Shown piece by piece: positions 1 to 5,046 of a stretch of DNA of 5,046 bases; position 1 is the first letter of the stretch; every line of letters starts with the position of its first letter. The notes beneath the pieces were generated by a model. The model saw nothing but the letters and a program-made list of their open reading frames with translations. It ran no database searches and was not told where the DNA came from. The DNA comes from Terriglobia bacterium (lineage in GTDB: Bacteria > Acidobacteriota > Terriglobia > UBA7540), in contig JASHYZ010000590.1 of the NCBI GenBank assembly GCA_030042795.1, forward strand, positions 1 to 5,046, in the 5' to 3' direction. The translations under genes and the position numbers were made by a program.

Positions 1-2594
1 GGGCTGTGCACCGTGGCGCCCACCGGGCAGACGTACTCGCAAGGTGCGTTTTCGCACTGCATGCACGTCACCACTTCGTTGTACGCCTCAGGATTGTTGA
101 TATCGCCCCGGAAGTAGGTGTCCACGCGAATCCACTGCATGTCACGGCCGTTGTCCACCTCATTCTTGCCCACCACAGCGATGTTGTTCTCCGCGTAACA
201 GGCCACCACGCAAGCGTTGCAGCCGATGCAGGTGTTCAGATCGATGGACATTCCCCACTGATAGCCCTGGCTGTAATCGTATTTCGGATACAGCGATTGG
301 GCCTTGGTGCTCTCTTCGGGTGGGTCCTTGGCGAAATCCGGGTTGGCCTGATACTCTTCGAGCGTCGCGACGCGGATCACTCGCCGGTCAAAAGCTGCGA
401 CGCTCTCTTCGTCGTCGGTGTGGCCGTTCTGATCGATCAAGTGGCTGTTCTGGGTGGTCACCAGATGGTGCTTCGCGCCTGTCTTCGCCAGTGTGACGCC
501 GGCAATGGAAAGAGCGTCTGAGGTGCGAATGCTGTAGGCGCTAACGCCCACCCCGTTGCCCACGCCGCCCACCCGGCTGCGGCCGTAGCCGAGGCACAGT
601 GTCGCTGATCCCACCGCCACCCCGGGAAGGATAAAGACGGGAGCTTCAACTTGGTGTCCGTTCGCCTGAACCTTTACCACGTCTGCGCGCTTCACACCTT
701 GCTGCGCCGCCGTGGCCGGGCTCAGCAGCAGCGCGTTATCCCAGCTCAGCTTGCTGAACGGCCGCGGCAGCTCCATTAACCATCCATTGTTCGCGAAGCT
801 CCCGTCCCAAACTGAGGGGTCAGGCCGGAGCACAATCTCAAGGCCTCCTCCAGCCGGATTGGCAGATGCGCTGGGAGGGCCAGGCGCTTTCAGCGAGAAC
901 TGTTTGGCTGGCAGAGCGGTGCCGTCTAACAACCCATTGTTGAGCGAAGTTTCCCAATAGGTCTCGAAATTGGAGGATGCCGCGGGCGTCAGGTGGCCGC
1001 CGGAAGCTTGACTCTGCCAGTAGCCGCGAACCATGTCATGGACGGAAACGCCAGTTTGGCCCAGCATTACTGCCAGCAGCTCGTGGACGCTCTTTCCGGA
1101 ATACAGCGGCGCAATCAGCGGCTGGATGATGCTGACCGTTCCATCGTAATTGCGGACGTCGCCCCAGCTTTCCAGGTAATGGGCCTCCGGAATATGCCAG
1201 TGGCACTGCGCGGAAGTTTCATCGAGGTACAGGCCGAGGCGCACGCGGAAATTCACCTTACCCAGCGCATCGAGAAACGGCACATCGGCCGGAGCGTCAT
1301 ACGCCGGGTTGGCGCCGGCGATCACCAGCGTCTCTACGCGCCCGGCGTCCATATCCGTAACCAGTTCCTTGAGTGACTCGATTTCGTCGGTGGGCTCGGC
1401 TTCGAGCGGATCGGTGTAAACCACCGTCGTGCCCACATTGCCAAGCGCCTGGTTCATGGCATGCGCGAGCGCATGCACCGCCGGCGGCTGCGTTTCGCCC
1501 GCCACCACCAAACTTGAACCGTGGTGTTGCTGCAGATCCTTCGCTACTGCGGAAACCCAGTTAGCCGGTACGCTCTCAGGAAGCGCGCCGCCGCCCGAGT
1601 GCACACCAAGCCCCTCGGCGATCGCTCGCGCCACGGCTTCCACATCGCTCGACCGCAGGGGCAACCGGTGGTCAGCCTGTGAACCGGTGATTGAAGGCGA
1701 ACTCTCCACCACATAAAGGCGGTTAGGAGTTTGCGACGGATCGGTGATGCGCCGGCGATCTGCGCAATCGCGTGCGTAGCGCAAGCTGCCGGGCTCGCCG
1801 AACATGAAATCGGAATCAAGGCTGAGAACCACATCAGCTTTGTCGAGGTGGTAGACCGTGTTCACATACTGGCCGAAGGCGAGCCGCGCGCCTTCACGGG
1901 TATTGTGAGGGCCACAGGGCTGGTACTGATGCCAGCGCGCCGATGGAAACTGCGCCAGCAGCGCCTTCATCTGGCTGGCGAGTGTAGGTGAAGTGACGGT
2001 GCCGGTCAGGATGCGCAGGCCGTCGCCGTTCGTGCCGCGGGCGCTGGCCAAGTGATTCCCGAAATCCGCTGTGAAGTCCTCCCAATTTCCGAGATGGCCA
2101 AGGTGGGTTGGGACTTGTGACCGGTCCGGATCGTAAAGCGTGAGCACCGAAGCTTGCCCGAAGACATCGGCGGCGCCCAGGCTGGCCGGATGACCCGGAT
2201 TGCCCTCTACTTTGGTGGGCCGTCCCAAGTGGCTCTCCACCAGCAGCCCGCGGCCGATGCCACCGAACGGCATGGCGGTAGCGAAATATAACGGGATGCC
2301 CGGTTCGAATTCTTCGGGTTGGCGTACGTAAGGAACGATTTTCTCGGGTGGCAGCTTGGTGCAAGCGGTGAGGCTCGCGAGTCCGGCAGAAGCGCCCATC
2401 AGCTTCAAGATATCGCGGCGATTGAGAGTTCCGTTCTTCGGAACACGCCCTTCCGGAAACTCGAACTTCAGTCCCTTAACGTAGGCCGGACTCTGCTCCA
2501 GCTCATCCAGGCTGCGCCAGAAACGGCTGCCCCCAGCCTCGGGCTTAGGGCCAAGCTGAACGAGGTTCGCGGCTGTTACCCTTGAATCGGTCAT
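1..2594 (-). CDS. actB: Alternative complex III subunit ActB (MopB-like/ferredoxin fusion), C-terminus cut by window
   Basis: Large periplasmic electron-transfer subunit of the ACIII quinol oxidoreductase. The reading frame is open for 864 codons from the ATG at 2594 to the window edge; family members are about 1000 residues, so the last part is missing. Residues 25-50 (FWRSLDELEQSPAY...) are the extra N-terminal segment typical of Tat-variant MopB proteins. It is followed by a twin-arginine signal, LNRRDILKLMGAS (R59, R60), and a lipobox-like LTAC at 75-78. A molybdopterin-oxidoreductase-like domain follows, with DFMFGEPGS at 262-270 and PEAHYLESWGD at 469-479. It lacks the usual N-terminal Fe-S cysteine cluster. 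Known ACIII enzymes carry no molybdenum here. The ferredoxin-like domain begins with CIGCNACVVAC (C789, C792, C795, C799) and CMQCENAPCEYVC (C844, C847, C852, C856), both [4Fe-4S]-type cysteine sets. Fusion of the MopB and Fe-S parts separates ActB from QrcB/QrcC and PsrA/PsrB, where they are separate proteins. It starts 21 nt after actA and is presumably cotranscribed. The ribosome site is weak, but the next in-frame Met (66) lies inside the Tat signal. Confidence 0.95.
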   Translation of the reverse strand, partial: MTDSRVTAANLVQLGPKPEAGGSRFWRSLDELEQSPAYVKGLKFEFPEGRVPKNGTLNRRDILKLMGASAGLASLTACTKLPPEKIVPYVRQPEEFEPGIPLYFATAMPFGGIGRGLLVESHLGRPTKVEGNPGHPASLGAADVFGQASVLTLYDPDRSQVPTHLGHLGNWEDFTADFGNHLASARGTNGDGLRILTGTVTSPTLASQMKALLAQFPSARWHQYQPCGPHNTREGARLAFGQYVNTVYHLDKADVVLSLDSDFMFGEPGSLRYARDCADRRRITDPSQTPNRLYVVESSPSITGSQADHRLPLRSSDVEAVARAIAEGLGVHSGGGALPESVPANWVSAVAKDLQQHHGSSLVVAGETQPPAVHALAHAMNQALGNVGTTVVYTDPLEAEPTDEIESLKELVTDMDAGRVETLVIAGANPAYDAPADVPFLDALGKVNFRVRLGLYLDETSAQCHWHIPEAHYLESWGDVRNYDGTVSIIQPLIAPLYSGKSVHELLAVMLGQTGVSVHDMVRGYWQSQASGGHLTPAASSNFETYWETSLNNGLLDGTALPAKQFSLKAPGPPSASANPAGGGLEIVLRPDPSVWDGSFANNGWLMELPRPFSKLSWDNALLLSPATAAQQGVKRADVVKVQANGHQVEAPVFILPGVAVGSATLCLGYGRSRVGGVGNGVGVSAYSIRTSDALSIAGVTLAKTGAKHHLVTTQNSHLIDQNGHTDDEESVAAFDRRVIRVATLEEYQANPDFAKDPPEESTKAQSLYPKYDYSQGYQWGMSIDLNTCIGCNACVVACYAENNIAVVGKNEVDNGRDMQWIRVDTYFRGDINNPEAYNEVVTCMQCENAPCEYVCPVGATVHS

Positions 2595-2615
2595 CGGCTG
2601 CCCGGCTTGCGGCTC

Positions 2616-3266
2616 CTATCGGTGACAAGCGTCACAGTTGGTGTAACTCTTGATCTTGTATTCCTTGACGAGCTGGCGCCCGAGTTCAAGCTGATTCGCG
2701 GGCGGATTATAAACCGGCTTGAACACGTCCTCGCGGCGCCGGACGTACCGCTCTGGATGCTTGTGGCAGTTGATGCACCACCTCATGTACAACGTGTTTT
2801 CCTTCCACGTGATCGGCATCTCGCCGATCGGCCCGTGGCACGTCGTGCAACCGATGCCCTTGTTCACGTGGATACTGTGGTTGAAATACACGAAGTCCGG
2901 CAACGCATTGACCCTCGTCCATTCGATCGACCGCCCGCTGGCGTAGCTGGCGCGCACGGGTTCCAGCATCTCGGCATTGGTCCAGATTTGCGAATGGCAG
3001 GTCATGCACGTCTCGGTCGGTGGAATTCCCGCGAAACCGGAGGTCTCGACGGACGTGTGGCAGTAGCGGCAATCGATACCGTCGTCCATCGTATGGTGCT
3101 TGTGGCTAAATTGAACCGGCTGGTCAAGGGCTAACTTTGCCCGGGTATAGTATGGCGACATGTTCACAGCCCAAAAAAAATAGCCCAGCCCTCCGATGAA
3201 CAACACGAAACCCGCGATACTCGCGCGGGAAACCGTGTTCATGCTGCGGTGAAAAATCTGAGGCAT
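2616..3266 (-). CDS. actA: Alternative complex III subunit ActA, pentaheme cytochrome c
   Basis: Multiheme cytochrome c subunit of ACIII, which takes electrons derived from quinol oxidation and passes them towards a periplasmic cytochrome or the terminal oxidase. The protein is 216 residues, close to the size I expect for single-module ActA proteins. A basic N-terminus is followed by one membrane helix at about residues 16-34 (ASIAGFVLFIGGLGYFFWA) that acts as an uncleaved anchor; the rest is periplasmic. Five CxxCH heme-attachment motifs are visible: CRYCH 66-70, CMTCH 87-91, CTTCH 140-144, CINCH 164-168 and CDACH 211-215. Histidine-rich FSHKHH (53-58) and FNHSIH (129-133... region) segments probably supply distal heme ligands. 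The fifth heme motif is one residue from the end of the protein. The ATG at 3266 has a good AAGGG ribosome site 7 nt upstream. It is first in the operon, the usual ActA position, and is followed by actB after 21 nt. The multiheme fold resembles QrcA and other class III cytochromes, but the adjacent fused ActB supports ACIII. Confidence 0.95.
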   Translation of the reverse strand: MPQIFHRSMNTVSRASIAGFVLFIGGLGYFFWAVNMSPYYTRAKLALDQPVQFSHKHHTMDDGIDCRYCHTSVETSGFAGIPPTETCMTCHSQIWTNAEMLEPVRASYASGRSIEWTRVNALPDFVYFNHSIHVNKGIGCTTCHGPIGEMPITWKENTLYMRWCINCHKHPERYVRRREDVFKPVYNPPANQLELGRQLVKEYKIKSYTNCDACHR

Positions 3267-3273
3267 CCGTTAG

Positions 3274-3278
3274 CCCTT
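3274..3278 (-). promoter_or_regulatory. Ribosome binding site of actA
   Basis: On the minus strand AAGGG lies 7 nt upstream of the ATG at 3266, a standard Shine-Dalgarno distance. It supports the 3266 start over the internal Met at residue 9. It directly abuts a short inverted repeat (3279-3290), which could affect its accessibility. Confidence 0.6.
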
Positions 3279-3290
3279 AGGACAAGTCCT
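3279..3290. repeat. Short perfect inverted repeat next to the actA ribosome site
   Basis: AGGACAAGTCCT is a perfect 12-bp palindrome with half-sites AGGACA/TGTCCT on opposite strands. As RNA it could only form a short stem with a four-base loop. It lies immediately upstream of the AAGGG ribosome site of actA. It could be a small operator half-site or chance; a 12-bp palindrome alone is weak evidence. Confidence 0.3.
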
Positions 3291-3328
3291 CGACAGTCGG
3301 ACTCGAAGCAAGCAACTTAACTCAAGGG

Positions 3329-3350
3329 AACCCACGGGAATCAGTGGGTT
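3329..3350 (-). promoter_or_regulatory. Potential hairpin in the actA leader
   Basis: AACCCAC (3329-3335) and GTGGGTT (3344-3350) are perfect complements of 7 bp around an 8-nt loop. The hairpin would form in the actA leader RNA about 60-85 nt before the start codon. No U-tract follows in the actA direction, so it does not look like an intrinsic terminator. Its function is unknown. Confidence 0.4.
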
Positions 3351-3391
3351 GCGCGGCTTGACGTGTCCCCACATCCTGCCGCCCCAACCGT

Positions 3392-3414
3392 GGCTTCGGG
3401 CAAACGCCGAAACC
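3392..3414 (-). promoter_or_regulatory. Potential second hairpin in the actA leader
   Basis: GGCTTCGG (3392-3399) and CCGAAACC (3407-3414) pair over 8 positions with one mismatch around a 7-nt loop. It lies within the inferred transcribed leader of actA. In GC-rich sequence such stems are common, so this is only suggestive. I do not recognise a riboswitch class here. Confidence 0.3.
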
Positions 3415-3498
3415 CGACCCCCCGGGAATACTCGGTGAAACTCCGGGCATCCAGGGCGCGCTGTTGAAGAATCGCGCGCTGCAACCTTCGAATGCGAA

Positions 3499-3528
3499 AT
3501 GTTAGTCCGATGTGATCGAATATGTCAA
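3499..3528 (-). promoter_or_regulatory. Candidate sigma-70 promoter for actAB
   Basis: On the minus strand an exact -35 consensus, TTGACA (3528-3523), is followed by an 18-bp spacer and a -10 box, TAACAT (3504-3499), that matches 4 of 6 consensus bases. An A/T tract (3541-3550, AAAAAATTTT on the plus strand) sits 12 to 22 bp upstream of the -35 box, where an UP element would lie. Transcription would start near 3491-3493 and give a leader of about 225 nt before actA. A closer promoter cannot be excluded. Confidence 0.5.
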
Positions 3529-3649
3529 CAAGGTATACAGAAAAAATTTTAGTCGCGTGCGCCTGAGTCGGATTCGTGAGGGCCCGCCGCAGAGGATGAA
3601 GCGAATTCCCGGTTGCCGGCGGAGGGCGGCGCGGGATCGCGCCTTGTTC

Positions 3650-3658
3650 TGCTACACT
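3650..3658 (+). promoter_or_regulatory. Candidate extended -10 promoter for the ABC exporter gene
   Basis: TGCTACACT combines the extended -10 TG with a TACACT hexamer (4 of 6 to TATAAT). No recognisable -35 box stands 16 to 18 bp upstream in the GC-rich flank, which fits an extended -10 type. Transcription would start near 3665, about 40 nt before the ATG at 3705. Confidence 0.3.
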
Positions 3659-3704
3659 CAACGCAAGGGGCAAAGAGACGCGCATTGAGCCCCGGTATTA
3701 TCGC

Positions 3705-5046
3705 ATGGCCTCAGACGCTGAAAAAGCTCCATCGAAGCCCGTCCGCCTGCGCGAGCTTTGGCCTGATATCTGGACCTTCATCCGCCCGCGCCGATGGCTG
3801 CTGGCGCTGGGATTCTTCTTGATGGCCGTCAATCGCCTGGCCGGCCTCGTGTTGCCCGCCTCCTCGAAGCGCCTCATTGATGACGTTATCGGCAAGCATC
3901 ATCTCGCTCTGTTGCTGCCGCTCGTCGGGATCGTGATCGGCGCCACGCTGGTGCAGGGCGTCACGGATTTCTCGCTTACTCAGCTTCTTTCCAAAGAAGC
4001 ATGGCGGCTCATCTCCGAACTGCGGATGAAGGTGCAGGTGCACATCGGGCGGCTTCCCGTAGCCTACTATGACTCCAATAAAACCGGCGCTTTGCTTTCG
4101 CGCATCATGAACGACGTCGAAGGCCTGCGCAACCTCATTGGAACCGGCCTCGTACAGTTCATGGGCGGCATCCTGACCGCCCTCTTCGCCTTCGTCATCC
4201 TATTGCGCATCAGCGCGTCAATGACGGCCGTAGCCAGCGCCGTCATTTTGGCCTTCGGCGTTTTCATGCGCTACGCGTTCAAATATATTCGTCCAATTTT
4301 CAGGGCGCGGCCCAAAATCAACGCGGAAGTCACAGGCCGCCTCACGGAGTCGCTTTCCGGAGTTCGGGTCGTAAAGGGATATCATGCCGAGGAGCGCGAA
4401 GCCGGTGTATTCGCCGACGGAGTGCGCCGTCTGCTGGAGAACGTTTTGAAAACGCTAACGGCGACATCGTTGATGAGCCTTGCGGCCACGAGCTTGCTGG
4501 GACTGGTGAGTGCTCTCATCATGTTTCTTGGGGCGCGGCGCATCATGGCGGGAAGCATGACGCTCGGATCTTTCGTGGAGTTCACCATATTCCTCGGCAT
4601 GCTGGTGGTTCCCGTGGGCCAGGTGGTCAGCGTTGGAACTCAGCTTACGGAGGCGGTCGCCGGATTGGAGCGGACGCGCGAGGTGCTCGCGGAACGCCCG
4701 GAGGACTCAGATCCGGCGCGCACGCTGGCCCTGCCCTCCCTGAGCGGCGAGGTCGAGTTCGAAAATGTGAGCTTTGCTTACGAACCCGGCAAACCCGTGT
4801 TGCTTCAGGTGAGTTTTCAGGCCCTGCCCGGAACCGTGACGGCGCTGGTGGGGCCGTCCGGCGCCGGCAAATCCACCATCATCGGCCTGGCGGCTGCCTT
4901 CTACGTGCCGTCCGAAGGCCGCATTCTGGTGGATGGTGTCGAGTTGCGGAGTATCCGGCTGGATTCCTACCGCAGTCAGCTTGGCGTGGTCCTGCAGGAT
5001 ACCTTCCTGTTCGACGGCACCATTCGGGAGAACGTGGCTTTCTCTC
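3705..5046 (+). CDS. ABC exporter, fused permease and ATPase (MsbA/LmrA type), C-terminus cut by window
   Basis: Half-transporter that would dimerise in the inner membrane and use ATP to export a substrate (lipid, drug or peptide; not determinable here). There are 447 complete codons in the window; such proteins usually run to about 580-620. The membrane domain spans about residues 30-310, with hydrophobic segments near 31-52, 67-86, 148-167, 172-189, 256-276 and 290-310, giving the expected six helices. The coupling region YYDSNKTGALLSRIMNDVE (121-139) is typical of the family. The ATPase domain begins near 348 with an A-loop tyrosine (FAY, Y359), Walker A GPSGAGKST (383-391) and a Q-loop (Q431 in VLQDTFLFDGTIRENVAF). 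The LSGGQ signature, Walker B and H-loop lie beyond the edge, so an intact ATPase cannot be confirmed. The ATG at 3705 has no clear Shine-Dalgarno sequence. It is kept because the basic, Trp-rich N-terminus before the first helix fits the family and the next Met (40) is inside helix 1. It is transcribed divergently from actA, with no evident functional link. Confidence 0.93.
   Translation, partial: MASDAEKAPSKPVRLRELWPDIWTFIRPRRWLLALGFFLMAVNRLAGLVLPASSKRLIDDVIGKHHLALLLPLVGIVIGATLVQGVTDFSLTQLLSKEAWRLISELRMKVQVHIGRLPVAYYDSNKTGALLSRIMNDVEGLRNLIGTGLVQFMGGILTALFAFVILLRISASMTAVASAVILAFGVFMRYAFKYIRPIFRARPKINAEVTGRLTESLSGVRVVKGYHAEEREAGVFADGVRRLLENVLKTLTATSLMSLAATSLLGLVSALIMFLGARRIMAGSMTLGSFVEFTIFLGMLVVPVGQVVSVGTQLTEAVAGLERTREVLAERPEDSDPARTLALPSLSGEVEFENVSFAYEPGKPVLLQVSFQALPGTVTALVGPSGAGKSTIIGLAAAFYVPSEGRILVDGVELRSIRLDSYRSQLGVVLQDTFLFDGTIRENVAFS

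Larger units (their letters stand above)
3267..3704. other. Divergent intergenic region between actA and the ABC exporter gene
   Basis: This stretch of 438 bases has no convincing gene. It holds a candidate actA promoter (3499-3528) with an A/T tract beyond it, a candidate extended -10 element for the exporter (3650-3658), and inverted repeats at 3279-3290, 3329-3350 and 3392-3414. The segment around 3515-3553 is clearly more AT-rich than its surroundings, as expected for a promoter core. The one longish open frame across it (minus strand, 3685-3341) runs through the promoter-like AT-rich block and resembles no family I recognise, so it is not called. Confidence 0.7.

Noticed and set aside
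6..521. Plus-strand open frame of 171 codons opposite the Fe-S part of actB
   Set aside because: The opposite strand encodes the two four-cysteine cluster motifs in one continuous frame, so this frame is a shadow.
1894..2364. Minus-strand open frame of 156 codons inside actB
   Set aside because: It lies in a different frame within the continuous actB reading frame and its product is low-complexity Arg/Gly/Pro-rich.
1..2594. actB as a catalytic molybdoenzyme (formate dehydrogenase, nitrate or polysulfide reductase)
   Set aside because: There is no N-terminal Fe-S cysteine motif, the ferredoxin domain is fused, and the preceding gene is an ActA-type pentaheme cytochrome; all point to ACIII.
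2595..2615. Promoter or terminator between actA and actB
   Set aside because: The gap is only 21 nt and shows no hairpin or promoter boxes; the genes are best read as one transcript.
2607..3134. Plus-strand open frame of 175 codons antisense to actA
   Set aside because: It overlaps the clear five-heme cytochrome on the other strand; it is a shadow produced by high-GC codon bias.
3456..3480. GCGCGC...GCGCGC repeat as a terminator or operator
   Set aside because: Both copies are self-complementary GC-rich hexamers, expected by chance here, with no U-tract.
3341..3685. Minus-strand open frame of 114 codons in the intergenic region
   Set aside because: It crosses the AT-rich promoter-like block, has no recognisable domain, and its composition looks like translated non-coding GC-rich DNA.

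Overview
The window is a high-GC bacterial chromosomal segment (roughly 60% GC by eye) with three genes, two of them cut by the window edges. On the minus strand, reading right to left, are the first two genes of an alternative complex III (ACIII) respiratory operon. They are actA, a membrane-anchored pentaheme cytochrome c (3266 to 2616), and actB, a very large fusion of an inactive molybdopterin-oxidoreductase-like domain with a ferredoxin-like Fe-S domain (2594 to beyond base 1). The rest of the operon, usually actC to actF and often cytochrome oxidase genes, would lie to the left of the window.

A 438-base divergent intergenic region (3267-3704) separates actA from a plus-strand gene. It carries a good minus-strand sigma-70-like promoter (TTGACA, 18-bp spacer, TAACAT, with an A/T tract behind it). 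That promoter would give actA an unusually long leader of about 225 nt with several potential hairpins. A weaker extended -10 element faces right. The plus-strand gene (3705 to beyond 5046) encodes a fused permease/ATPase ABC exporter of the MsbA/LmrA type. Its six-helix membrane domain and the first part of its ATPase domain are visible.

ACIII replaces cytochrome bc1 in many bacteria. It oxidises menaquinol or ubiquinol and passes electrons through its hemes to a cytochrome c or directly to a terminal oxidase. ActA and ActB are its periplasm-facing electron-transfer subunits. The gene order, the Tat-signalled extended MopB domain of ActB and the style of the exporter suggest an aerobic Gram-negative bacterium such as an Acidobacteriota member. 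That placement is an inference from protein style, not proven by a marker gene.

I found no RNA genes, mobile elements, CRISPR arrays or long repeats. The content fits known families. The points worth a second look are the Tat signal joined to a lipobox-like cysteine in ActB, and the long structured leader of actA. I see no sign of a wholly new system.
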